64,000 nucleotides of DNA from an uncultured beta proteobacterium (GTDB lineage Bacteria; Pseudomonadota; Gammaproteobacteria; Burkholderiales; SG8-41). The position numbers and the translations under genes were made by a program. Each line of letters starts with the position of its first letter. Position 1 is the stretch's first letter. This document shows positions 29,690 through 40,248 of this stretch, in pieces. The stretch spans positions 1 through 64,000 of the forward strand of contig CAIZLW010000093.1 of the NCBI GenBank assembly GCA_903933915.1. Direction: 5' to 3'. A model generated the notes under the pieces. That model saw nothing but the letters and a program-made list of their open reading frames with translations, was not told where the DNA came from and made no database searches.

Positions 29690-30000
29690 GGAGAACCTGT
29701 CGTTCAGCGAAAAGCGCGCCTTTGGCAGCACCGGCCTGGCAACTGAAGCAGAAATTGAAGTTTGCTGCATCGAAGAGGCTGATTCCACCATCTTCTTTGT
29801 TCGCGACAATGGTGTCGGATTGGACTGGCCTATGTCGACAAGCTGTTCGCTGCCTTTCAGTGAATGCATAGTGAAGCCGAGTTCCATGGCACTGACATCG
29901 ATCTGGCACTGGTGCAGCGAGTGATCCGCCGCCATGGCGGAAAGGTCTGGGCTGAAACCGAACTGGATTGCGGCGCGACGTTTTATTTTTTGATGCTGGC
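29690..30000 (+). pseudogene. Remnant of a histidine kinase ATPase domain (frameshift and stop)
   Basis: In one frame the DNA reads SEKRAFG ... IEEADSTIFFVRDNGVGLD, the end of the N-box region and the G1 box of a HATPase domain. The alignment then moves to the next frame near 29826 (AYVDKLFAAFQ), meets TGA at 29861, where families have an Arg codon, and goes on with [33 protein letters not shown] and LDCGATFYF. This is the G2/F-box end of a phytochrome-type kinase. At least one frameshift, one nonsense change and loss of everything upstream make it dead. It partly overlaps the Mth938-like gene on the other strand. Confidence 0.75.
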
Positions 30001-30032
30001 CGCAGTTTTTGCTGCCGAGCCGGTTGTCCGCC

Positions 30033-30404
30033 TTACGGTAGGAATATAGCCGCCAGCACGCGGCGGCCTTCCCCAACCAGCACGTTGTAGGTTCGGCACG
30101 CTGCCGGCGTATTCATGATTTCGAGGCCGATCTTCGCGTCGATCAGCGGGCGCAGCTGGGCGGGATCCGGAAAAATCTGTGTCTGCCCGGTGCCGATGAT
30201 GACGATTTCAGCAGATTCGGCCAGCAACAGTCCGGTGGTCTCTGCGCTGAGACTGGATATTGTGGCAACCAGCCAGGGAACAGGCGGGGCGTCCGGGGTC
30301 ACGATCAGGGGATGTTCGTAACGGATGCCGTTGACGGCCAGATAACCCGTCCCGTAACCGGTCAGCGTGTAGCTGTTCCTAGGGTTCGCCAGATGCAGTT
30401 TCAT
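30033..30404 (-). CDS. Mth938-like domain protein (DUF498)
   Basis: 123 residues, the usual size of the DUF498/Mth938-like family related to NDUFAF3. Typical features are [19 protein letters not shown] and [16 protein letters not shown], then a late Cys in [18 protein letters not shown]. The family has no proven enzyme activity in bacteria. It is often a single gene near core metabolism, as here, divergent from alaC across a 157-bp gap. That gap carries TACAAT (30438-30443) as a likely -10 for alaC. Confidence 0.85.
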   Translation of the reverse strand: MKLHLANPRNSYTLTGYGTGYLAVNGIRYEHPLIVTPDAPPVPWLVATISSLSAETTGLLLAESAEIVIIGTGQTQIFPDPAQLRPLIDAKIGLEIMNTPAACRTYNVLVGEGRRVLAAIFLP

Positions 30405-30561
30405 GGCCTAATCTTTGCCGGGAGTGGTCCGCTTCGCTACAATTATACGTTTTCCGCCTGCAATTCGTGTTTCCGTCGTGCCTGAAGGCCGCTGAAGCCC
30501 TTTCGCGGCGCTTGAGAACGTTTTTTTCGACACCCAAGCAACAACGCATCGAGACCGGTCC

Positions 30562-31746
30562 ATGGAAGAGTTTTCGCGCATCAAACGCCTGCCGCCCTAC
30601 GTATTCAACGTGACCGGCGAACTGAAGCTGGCTGCTCGCCGGCGTGGCGAGGACATCATCGACTTCAGCATGGGTAACCCCGACCAACCGACACCGCGTC
30701 ATATTGTCGATAAGTTGATCGAATCCGTACAGCGTACCGATACCCATGGTTATTCGGTCTCCAAGGGCATCACCCGTCTGCGCAAGGCGATCTGCACCTG
30801 GTATCAGACGCGTTACGGCGTGGAACTGGATCCGGAATCCGAGGCCATTGTCACCATCGGTTCGAAAGAGGGCATTGCGCATCTGGCGCTGGCGACCCTC
30901 GACCGCGGCGACGTTGTGCTAGTGCCCAATCCGAGCTATCCGATCCATATTTACGGCCCGGTGATCGCCGGTGCCGATATCCGTCACGTGCCGATGCATG
31001 CCGGCGTGGATTTTTTCGCGGAACTTGAACAATCGATCCGCGACAGCTATCCCAAGCCGAAAATGCTGATCGTCAATTTCCCCAGCAATCCGACGACACA
31101 GTGCGTGGATCTGGCGTTTTTCGAGCGCCTGATTGCGATTGCCAAAGAACATGACATCTACGTTGTGCATGACCTGGCTTATGCCGACATCGTGTTCGAC
31201 GGTTACAAGGCGCCTTCGATACTTCAGGTGCCGGGCGCGCGTGATGTCGCGGTCGAATTTTTCACGATGTCGAAGAGTTACAACATGGCGGGCTGGCGTG
31301 TCGGATTCATGGTCGGCAATCGCGATCTGGTCACTGCACTGGCGCGGATGAAGAGTTATCACGATTACGGCACGTTCACGCCGATCCAGGTGGCTTCAAT
31401 CATTGCGCTTGAAGGACCGCAGGACTGCGTCGAGAACGTGCGCCAGATCTATCAGGGCCGCCGCGATGTGTTGTGGTCCGGCATGAATGCGATGGGCTGG
31501 AAAGTCGACAAGCCCCAGGCGACGATGTATATCTGGGCACCGATTCCGGAGCCTTACAAGGCCATGGGGTCGCTGGAGTTCTCGAAAAAACTGCTGAGCG
31601 ATGGCAAGGTCGCCGTCGCCCCGGGCACCGGCTTCGGGCACTACGGCGACGGCCATGTGCGTTTCGCGCTGATCGAAAATGAAGCGCGGACCCGACAGGC
31701 AATCCGTACCATCAAAGAGATGTTTCGAAAGGATGGATTGCTGTGA
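30562..31746 (+). CDS. alaC: Class I/II aminotransferase, AlaC-type alanine transaminase
   Basis: 394 residues. [20 protein letters not shown] and [12 protein letters not shown] are typical of the AlaC branch. The PLP lysine is in [16 protein letters not shown], with [11 protein letters not shown] and FPSNPTTQC around the cofactor site. The family moves amino groups between alanine and 2-oxoglutarate; the exact substrate is inferred. It precedes hom and thrC, a common betaproteobacterial order. Its last 60 bp are repeated downstream (31842-31902), so the present C-terminus may be a rearranged end. Confidence 0.9.
   Translation: MEEFSRIKRLPPYVFNVTGELKLAARRRGEDIIDFSMGNPDQPTPRHIVDKLIESVQRTDTHGYSVSKGITRLRKAICTWYQTRYGVELDPESEAIVTIGSKEGIAHLALATLDRGDVVLVPNPSYPIHIYGPVIAGADIRHVPMHAGVDFFAELEQSIRDSYPKPKMLIVNFPSNPTTQCVDLAFFERLIAIAKEHDIYVVHDLAYADIVFDGYKAPSILQVPGARDVAVEFFTMSKSYNMAGWRVGFMVGNRDLVTALARMKSYHDYGTFTPIQVASIIALEGPQDCVENVRQIYQGRRDVLWSGMNAMGWKVDKPQATMYIWAPIPEPYKAMGSLEFSKKLLSDGKVAVAPGTGFGHYGDGHVRFALIENEARTRQAIRTIKEMFRKDGLL
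31684..31744 (+). repeat. Direct repeat, copy 1 (end of alaC)
   Basis: The last 61 bases of alaC coding DNA, from GCGCGGACCCGACAGGC to the final leucine codon. A second copy lies 158 bp downstream with about five mismatches, four of them at codon third positions. Confidence 0.85.
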
Positions 31747-31781
31747 GTTTCGGTATGGAGCGCTTGGTTTGGGTGGAGGCT

Positions 31782-31822
31782 AACTCGCGCGCTGCGCAAG
31801 TTAAGGCTGGCTTCAGCCAGCC
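31782..31822. repeat. Two adjacent small palindromes in the alaC-hom gap
   Basis: AACTCGCGC/GCGCAAGTT (31782-31802, one mismatch, 3-base loop) is followed by perfect GGCTGGC-TTCA-GCCAGCC (31805-31822). The pair sits between the two direct repeat copies and looks like a small REP-like insert. Confidence 0.6.
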
Positions 31823-31841
31823 GGCCGTAGCCAAAACCCCC

Positions 31842-31902
31842 GCGCGGACCCGACAGGCAATCCGTACCATCAAAGAGTTGTTCCGCAAGGACGGCTTGCT
31901 GT
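31842..31902 (+). repeat. Direct repeat, copy 2 (duplicated alaC tail)
   Basis: It repeats the last 61 bases of alaC and then continues in frame as YFNGRNASQ, stopping in an ATGA overlap with hom. This may be the original 3' end of the aminotransferase gene. It has no start of its own. Confidence 0.8.
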
Positions 31903-31927
31903 ATTTCAACGGAAGAAACGCATCACA

Positions 31928-33238
31928 ATGAAACCGATCAATGTAGGCCTGTTGGGCATCGGCACTGTCGGCAGCGGCACGTTCAATGTGCTGCAGCGTA
32001 ACAGCGAGGAAATCTCGCGCCGTGCCGGGTGTGCGATCCGCATAACCATTGTCGCCGACAAGGACACAGCGCGGGCCAAGGCGGTCGTCGGCGATGCCGC
32101 GCGCGTTACCGCCGATGCCAACGAAGTAGTGAACAATCCGGATGTCGATATTGTCGTCGAACTGATCGGCGGCTACGGCATCGCCAAGGAACTGATCCTC
32201 AAGGCCATCGCCAACGGTAAACATGTGGTGACAGCGAACAAGGCGCTGCTGGCGTTGCACGGCAATGAGATCTTCGCGGCGGCCCGCGCCAAGGGCGTGA
32301 TGGTGGCCTTCGAGGCTGCCGTGGGTGGTGGCATTCCAATCATCAAGTCGCTGCGCGAAGGTCTCACTGCCAATCGCATCGAATGGATTGCCGGCATCAT
32401 CAACGGCACCAGCAACTTCATCCTGTCCGAAATGCGTGCCAAGGGCGCGGCGTTCGCTGACGTGCTGAAAGAGGCGCAGAGCATGGGCTATGCGGAGGCG
32501 GATCCGACCTTCGACATTGAAGGCGTGGATGCCGCGCACAAGCTGTCTATCATGGCCGCCATCGGCTTCGGTATTCCGGTGCAATTTGAAAAGGCCCATG
32601 TCGAAGGCATTTCGAAGCTGACTCAGGATGACATCCGTTATGCCGAGGAACTGGGCTACCGCATCAAGTTGCTGGGCATCGCCAAACGCAAGGCCACCGG
32701 GTTCGAACTGCGCGTGCATCCGACGCTGATCCCGTCAAGCCAGCTGATTGCCAATGTCGAGGGCGTGATGAACGCGATCCTGGTCAAGGGCGATGCCGTC
32801 GGCCAGACCATGTATTACGGCGCTGGCGCCGGTTCCGAGCCAACCGCTTCTTCGGTGGTGGCGGACCTGGTGGACGTGGCCCGCATGCTGACGGCCGATC
32901 CGGAGAATCGCGTGCCGCATCTGGCGTTTCAGCACGATCAGTTGTCGGCTGTACCGATCCTGCCGATGGGTGAAGTCGAGACTTCGTATTACCTGCGGCT
33001 GCGCGTGGTCGACAAGGCCGGTGTGCTTGCCGACATCACCCGCATCCTCGCAGACCAGGGTATTTCGATCGAGGCGCTGGTGCAGAAAGAGCCGAAGGCC
33101 GGCGAACAGCAGGTCGACATCATCATGCTGACCCATCTGACGCAGGAAAAGAAAATCGACACGGCTATCCAGCGCATTGAAGCGCTGCCGGTGGTGTCGG
33201 GCAAAATCACCCGCATCCGCATGGAAGCACTGCAATGA
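31928..33238 (+). CDS. hom: Homoserine dehydrogenase
   Basis: 436 residues. NAD(P)-binding loop MKPINVGLLGIGTVGSGTF, HVVTANKALLALHG, the catalytic region AAVGGGIPIIKSLREGL and GIINGTSNFILSEM, and YAEADPTFDIEGVDAAHKL follow the family order. A C-terminal ACT domain (YYLRLRVVDKAGVLADITRIL) points to threonine feedback. It reduces aspartate semialdehyde to homoserine. It overlaps thrC by 4 bp (ATGA). GGAAGAA upstream may be its ribosome site. Confidence 0.97.
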   Translation: MKPINVGLLGIGTVGSGTFNVLQRNSEEISRRAGCAIRITIVADKDTARAKAVVGDAARVTADANEVVNNPDVDIVVELIGGYGIAKELILKAIANGKHVVTANKALLALHGNEIFAAARAKGVMVAFEAAVGGGIPIIKSLREGLTANRIEWIAGIINGTSNFILSEMRAKGAAFADVLKEAQSMGYAEADPTFDIEGVDAAHKLSIMAAIGFGIPVQFEKAHVEGISKLTQDDIRYAEELGYRIKLLGIAKRKATGFELRVHPTLIPSSQLIANVEGVMNAILVKGDAVGQTMYYGAGAGSEPTASSVVADLVDVARMLTADPENRVPHLAFQHDQLSAVPILPMGEVETSYYLRLRVVDKAGVLADITRILADQGISIEALVQKEPKAGEQQVDIIMLTHLTQEKKIDTAIQRIEALPVVSGKITRIRMEALQ

Positions 33239-34683
33239 GCGTACCGGCTTCGCGTCTTGCAACGGCTTCACCGGCCCGTTATGTAAGCACGCGCGGCCGC
33301 ATGCCGGTGGCGCGTTTCTGCGACGTGCTGCTGGGCGGCCTCGCGCCGGACGGCGGCCTGGTCGTGCCGCAGACCTATCCGCGGCTGTCGACCGATGAAC
33401 TCGCGGCAATGCGCAAGCTGTCATACGCCGATCTGGCTTTTGCCATCATCAGCCGTTACGTCGACGATATCCCGGAAAACGATCTGCGCGCGCTGGTGCA
33501 CCGCGCCTACCGCAGCGAAGTGTTTGGTTCGGTCGACATCACGCCGCTGAAGACACTGGAGCCCGGCCTGCATCTGCTGCAGCTGTCCAATGGACCGACG
33601 CTGGCGTTCAAGGATGTCGCCATGCAGCTGCTCGGCGAAATGTTCGAATACGTGCTTCAGCGGGAAGGACGCACGCTGAACATCCTCGGTGCCACTTCCG
33701 GCGACACCGGATCGGCGGCGGAATACGCGATGCGCGGGCGCAAGGGCATCCGCGTGTTCATGCTGTCGCCGCACGGTAAGATGAGCCCGTTCCAGCGTGC
33801 GCAAATGTATTCGCTGCAGGACGCAAACATATTCAACATTGCCATCCGCGGCGTGTTCGACGATTGCCAGGACATCGTCAAGGCTGTCAGTGGCGATGCC
33901 GCGTTCAAGAGCGCGCACCAGATCGGCGCGGTGAATTCGATCAACTGGGCGCGGGTTGTGGCCCAGGTGGTGTACTACTTCAAAGGCTATTTCGCCGCGA
34001 CACGCAGCAACGACGAGCAGGTGTCTTTTGCCGTGCCGTCTGGCAATTTCGGCAATATCTTCGCCGGCCATATTGCGCGCATGATGGGACTGCCGATCCG
34101 CAACCTGATCCTGGCTTCAAACGAAAACGACGTGCTCGACGAGTTTTTCCGCAGCGGCCGCTACCGTGTACGTTCGGGGCGCGAAGTGGCGCAGACTTCC
34201 AGTCCGTCGATGGATATTTCCAAAGCCTCCAATTTCGAGCGCTTCGTGTTCGATCTGGTAGGGCGCGATCCGGCGATGGTCGCCCGCCTGTGGCGCGAAA
34301 TGGAGGATGCCGGCGGCTTCAACCTTGATGAAGCGCCGTGCTGGCGCAGCGTCGGGCAGTACGGTTTTGTGTCAGGACGCAGCCCGCATGCGGAACGGCT
34401 TAATACAATCCGCAAGGTCAACAGCCAGTACGGCGTGACAATAGACCCGCATACCGCCGACGGCATCAATGTCGGCCTGCAGCATCGTGAACCCGGCGTG
34501 CCGCTGATCTGCATGGAAACCGCATTGCCGGCGAAATTTGCCGAAACCATCCGCGAAGCGCTGGGGCGGGATCCGGAAGTGCCGCCCGGCTATCAAGGCC
34601 TCGAAAGCCGGCTGCAGCGCGTAGCCATCATGGATCCCGACGTGGAGGCGGTGAAAACCTATATCGCCGGCCGGACCAAATAA
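33235..34683 (+). CDS. thrC: Threonine synthase
   Basis: 482 residues, the long proteobacterial/yeast type. RYVSTRGRMPVARFCDVLLG opens the N-domain. The PLP lysine is in NGPTLAFKDVAMQLLGEM, with GATSGDTGSAAEYAMRGRKG and the phosphate-binding loop PSGNFGNIFAG. It converts O-phosphohomoserine into threonine. It is translationally coupled to hom, so both are made together. The 3' end faces nadC across an A/T-rich gap. Confidence 0.97.
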   Translation: MSVPASRLATASPARYVSTRGRMPVARFCDVLLGGLAPDGGLVVPQTYPRLSTDELAAMRKLSYADLAFAIISRYVDDIPENDLRALVHRAYRSEVFGSVDITPLKTLEPGLHLLQLSNGPTLAFKDVAMQLLGEMFEYVLQREGRTLNILGATSGDTGSAAEYAMRGRKGIRVFMLSPHGKMSPFQRAQMYSLQDANIFNIAIRGVFDDCQDIVKAVSGDAAFKSAHQIGAVNSINWARVVAQVVYYFKGYFAATRSNDEQVSFAVPSGNFGNIFAGHIARMMGLPIRNLILASNENDVLDEFFRSGRYRVRSGREVAQTSSPSMDISKASNFERFVFDLVGRDPAMVARLWREMEDAGGFNLDEAPCWRSVGQYGFVSGRSPHAERLNTIRKVNSQYGVTIDPHTADGINVGLQHREPGVPLICMETALPAKFAETIREALGRDPEVPPGYQGLESRLQRVAIMDPDVEAVKTYIAGRTK

Positions 34684-34692
34684 TAAATTTTC

Positions 34693-34721
34693 ATATAAAA
34701 CAAATACTTATATTGTTTTAT
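34693..34721 (-). repeat. A/T-rich 3'-end motif, site 4, with A/T-only hairpin
   Basis: On the minus strand TAAGTATTTGTTTTATAT (34710-34693) lies 11 bp after the nadC stop. ATAAAACAA (34695-34703) and TTGTTTTAT (34713-34721) form a 9-bp inverted repeat, so both convergent genes (thrC and nadC) end in a U-rich run. Confidence 0.55.
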
Positions 34722-35560
34722 TAAGTTGTTGTGGTAAATCGCATCGACAAGTCGACCGCGCTGATGTCCTTGGTCAGCGCGCCGATCGAGATGCGGTCGA
34801 CACCCGTCTCGGCGATGGCGCGCACATTCTCCAGCGTGATTCCTCCCGAAGCCTCGAGCAGCGCGCGCCCTGCGGTCCACTGCACCGCTTCACGCATCTG
34901 CGCCAGCGTCATGTTGTCGAGCAGCACCATTTTTACACCAGCGCCGACTGCTTCGCGCAACTGATCCAGCGTTTCCACTTCGATCTGTACCCATTGCGCG
35001 CGGCCAGCCAGTTTGGCCGCTGCAGCAAGTGCGGGGGTGATGCCGCCGGCTGCAGCGATGTGGTTCTCCTTGATCAGGATGGCATCCCACAAGCCCATGC
35101 GGTGGTTCATGCCGCCGCCGACGGTTACCGCGTGTTTCTGCGCCACGCGCAGACCGGGCAGGGTCTTGCGGGTGTCGAGGATTGCCGCACCGGTGCCGGC
35201 TACGGCATCGACATAGGTCCGCGTGGCGGTAGACACGGCTGAAAGCAGTTGCAGAAAGTTCAGTGCGGTACGTTCTGCCGTCAGCAGCGCACGCGACGCG
35301 CCGGTGATGTTGCAGAGACGCGTTCCGGGTGCGATGCGGTCGCCGTCACCGACGAGCCAGGAAATCCGAGCCTGGTGATCAAGTTTGGCGACACAGGCAT
35401 CAAACCATGCGGTGCCGCATAATATGGCGGACTGACGGCAAACCACATGGGCGCAGGCGTCCGGACGGTCCGGCGTGAGCTGGGCGGTCAAATCGCCATT
35501 GCCGACATCTTCGGCAAGCGCGGCGGCTACGTTACGTTCAATTTCGTTGTTGAGATTCAT
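34721..35560 (-). CDS. nadC: Nicotinate-nucleotide pyrophosphorylase (carboxylating)
   Basis: 279 residues from ATG at 35560 (MNLNNEIERNVAAALAEDVG); an earlier start at 35617 is open but outside the family. GDLTAQLTP, ERTALNFLQLLSAVST, DTRKTLPGLRVAQKHAVTVG, GGGMNHRMGLWDAILIKENH and LEASGGITLENVRAIAETGV are the quinolinate and PRPP binding blocks. It makes NaMN from quinolinate and PRPP for NAD. nadA and nadB are not in the window. The ribosome site is not obvious. Confidence 0.96.
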   Translation of the reverse strand: MNLNNEIERNVAAALAEDVGNGDLTAQLTPDRPDACAHVVCRQSAILCGTAWFDACVAKLDHQARISWLVGDGDRIAPGTRLCNITGASRALLTAERTALNFLQLLSAVSTATRTYVDAVAGTGAAILDTRKTLPGLRVAQKHAVTVGGGMNHRMGLWDAILIKENHIAAAGGITPALAAAAKLAGRAQWVQIEVETLDQLREAVGAGVKMVLLDNMTLAQMREAVQWTAGRALLEASGGITLENVRAIAETGVDRISIGALTKDISAVDLSMRFTTTT

Positions 35561-35645
35561 GCGATGGTGGATTGCAGAATTTGCTCGATACGGCAAACTG
35601 CTATAGTTCAGTGACAATTTTAACCGACTGTCCGGGGGAGTGCGT

Positions 35646-37172
35646 ATGAACGACGTCGTCAGCGTGGTGTCCTACGGCTTGGGAACGGTTCTCGGTTTTC
35701 TGATGATCGGCGGACTGATCTTCCTGATCATCCACGACGTCACCCAGAAAAAGCACACCGTTCTGCGCAATTACCCGGTAATCGGGCGGCTGCGTTTCTT
35801 TTTTGAGGATCTGGGTGAATATTTTCGCCAGTATTTCTTTGCCAATGACCGCGAGGAAATGCCGTTCAACCGCGCAACCCGCGGCTGGGTTTATAAAAGC
35901 GCCAAAAACGAGGGCGGCATCATCGGTTTTGGTTCGACCAATGATCTGAGTTCGCCGGGTTCGATCATTTTCGTCAACCACCCGTATCCGGTATTGGAAG
36001 AAGACAAGCTGCCGACGCCTTCGATCCTGATCGGCGACGGTTATTGCACGCAGCCCTTCGAGGCTAAGTCCATCGTCAATATCAGCGGCATGAGTTTCGG
36101 CGCGATCTCCCAGCCCGCCGTCGAAGCCCTGTCACGCGGCGCGGCCAAGGCGGGCTGCTGGATGGATACCGGCGAGGGTGGCCTGTCGCCACACCATCTG
36201 TCCGGCGGCTGCGATGTGATCATGCAGATCGGCACGGCCAAGTACGGCATTCGTGAACTCGATGGCAGTTTTTCCGCAAAAAAGGCTAAAGAACTGGCCA
36301 AACACGTCAAAGCCTTCGAAATCAAACTGTCGCAGGGAGCCAAACCGGGCAAGGGCGGCGTGCTGCCGGGGGGGAAAGTCACCGAGGAAATCGCCCGCAT
36401 CCGCGGCATACCGGCGGGCCAGGATTCGATCAGCCCGAACCGCCACTACGATATTGCCAATGTCGACGACCTGCTCGATAAAATTGCCTATATCCGTAAT
36501 CTGACCGGTCGTCCGGTCGGTGTAAAAACAGCCATTGGCGGCTGGTCGTTCATGAACGACCTGTGTGACGCCATCCTGCGCCGGGGCCCCGAGTTTGCAC
36601 CGGACTTCATTGCCATCGACGGCGGCGAAGGCGGCAGTGGCGCCGCGCCGCAAACGCTGATGGATCACATGTCGCTGCCGATCGCCGAGGCGTTGCCGCG
36701 TGTGGTCGATGCGCTGATCCAGTCGGATCTGCGCGGCCGCGTGCGAGTGATCGCAGCAGGCAAACTGGTGACTTCCGCGAAGGCGGCGTGGGCTTTGTGC
36801 ATGGGCGCTGATTTCATCAACTCTGCCCGCGGCTTCATGTTTGCACTGGGCTGCATCCAGGCGCTGCGCTGTCACCATAACACCTGTCCTACCGGTGTCA
36901 CCACGCACAACAAGAGACTGCAGCGCGGTTTGGTTGTCGAAGAAAAGTATCTGCGCGTCGCCAACTACTGCAACAGCATGAACAAGGAAATCGACATGAT
37001 TGCCCATGCCTGCGGTTGCCGTCATGCGCGAGAGCTGAAGCGCGAACATGTGCGTATCGTGCAAAGCGCCAATCAGAGTATTGCGCTGAACATGCTCTAT
37101 CCGTATCCGGAGGTCGGCTACCGCCGCAGCGGAGTGATGAGTCGGCAGCCCCCGGGGTCGGTCGCGCTGTAG
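35646..37172 (+). CDS. FMN-binding glutamate synthase-like protein (membrane-anchored)
   Basis: 508 residues from ATG at 35646 after GGGGGAG; a GTG at 35640 is too close to that site. An N-terminal membrane helix (about 10-30, LGTVLGFLMIGGLIFLIIHD) anchors the enzyme. The rest is the FMN domain of glutamate synthase: NISGMSFGAISQPAVEALSRG, TGEGGLSPHH, KPGKGGVLPGGKV, and the Fe-S Cys set C-x5-C-x4-C in CIQALRCHHNTCPTG. There is no glutamine amidotransferase domain, so the ammonia source and even the substrate are uncertain. It stands alone, divergent from nadC. Confidence 0.9.
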   Translation: MNDVVSVVSYGLGTVLGFLMIGGLIFLIIHDVTQKKHTVLRNYPVIGRLRFFFEDLGEYFRQYFFANDREEMPFNRATRGWVYKSAKNEGGIIGFGSTNDLSSPGSIIFVNHPYPVLEEDKLPTPSILIGDGYCTQPFEAKSIVNISGMSFGAISQPAVEALSRGAAKAGCWMDTGEGGLSPHHLSGGCDVIMQIGTAKYGIRELDGSFSAKKAKELAKHVKAFEIKLSQGAKPGKGGVLPGGKVTEEIARIRGIPAGQDSISPNRHYDIANVDDLLDKIAYIRNLTGRPVGVKTAIGGWSFMNDLCDAILRRGPEFAPDFIAIDGGEGGSGAAPQTLMDHMSLPIAEALPRVVDALIQSDLRGRVRVIAAGKLVTSAKAAWALCMGADFINSARGFMFALGCIQALRCHHNTCPTGVTTHNKRLQRGLVVEEKYLRVANYCNSMNKEIDMIAHACGCRHARELKREHVRIVQSANQSIALNMLYPYPEVGYRRSGVMSRQPPGSVAL

Positions 37173-37176
37173 GCCG

Positions 37177-37194
37177 TAAATAACTGTTTTTATT
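37177..37194 (+). repeat. A/T-rich 3'-end motif, site 5
   Basis: TAAATAACTGTTTTTATT, five bases after the stop of the glutamate synthase-like gene and in its sense direction. It matches the site 3 and site 7 copies in 16 of 18 positions. The next gene, clpB, is on the same strand. Confidence 0.6.
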
Positions 37195-37233
37195 GAATAA
37201 AGTTAAACCTCTGAAGTATCCCTGCGCGCAGTA

Positions 37234-37259
37234 TTGAAATTCGACTGCGGGCGCCCCAT
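37234..37259 (+). promoter_or_regulatory. Sigma32 (heat-shock) promoter of clpB
   Basis: TTGAA (37234-37238) and CCCCAT (37254-37259) are separated by 15 bp and stand about 35 bp before the clpB start. This matches the RpoH pattern CTTGAA-N(11-16)-CCCCAT. No competing sigma70 boxes are obvious. Confidence 0.7.
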
Positions 37260-37294
37260 CTCATGTGTATCGCAACTTTTAGCACGGGGCTGTC

Positions 37295-39895
<2,601 letters not shown>

Positions 39896-40195
39896 GCGGT
39901 TTCGCAGGATTTCGTCGTAACCGGTTGTTTTTCGGCGATGTCATAAACCATGCCATGGATTTGAATAAATGCATTTGCAAATGTATTGTGGCAGGCGTAG
40001 AAATGACACCAGAGTTGCGCAACACTGAGGAGTTGGTACCAAGTTCTCAGCGTGCGAAATTCCGGGCGACCGTCCGGATATCGCCTGTCAGAGTCGCAGG
40101 TGCAAACTGTAACTGGCGCAGTTCCCGAATGGTGTGATGCCATTCACCCAAGGACGCCGCTCTGGCGGCGCCGTGCCGGGAAACCGGTCACACAC
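39896..40195. other. Gap of about 350 bp without a recognisable gene
   Basis: Between clpB and the HD-GYP gene only short, unconvincing frames are seen (for example 39925-40137 plus). The right end is rich in hairpins: CGCCGC-TCTG-GCGGCG (40155-40170) and CCGG-GAAA-CCGG with GNRA loop (40076-like spacing at 40176-40187), then a terminator. It may be debris left by the deletion that truncated the HD-GYP gene, or it may encode a small RNA. Confidence 0.4.
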
Positions 40196-40219
40196 AAGCC
40201 CCGCTTCGGCGGGGCTTTT
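40196..40219 (+). terminator. Intrinsic terminator with UUCG loop
   Basis: AAGCCCCGC (40196-40204), loop TTCG, GCGGGGCTT (40209-40217), then a short T run. It lies only 30 bp before the HD-GYP frame and after a 350-bp region with no clear gene, so the transcript it ends is not known. Confidence 0.8.
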
Positions 40220-40248
40220 CCATTCAGGAAGTCGAGGTTGCCGTCGCT

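Noticed and set aside
39925-40137. A 70-codon plus-strand frame and an overlapping minus-strand frame between clpB and the HD-GYP gene
   Set aside because: No family likeness and no good ribosome site in either; they overlap each other on opposite strands, so I treat the region as gap.
40050-40220. A c-di-GMP or cobalamin riboswitch upstream of the HD-GYP gene
   Set aside because: A GNRA hairpin and a terminator are present, but the conserved core sequences of these riboswitch classes could not be found on either strand.
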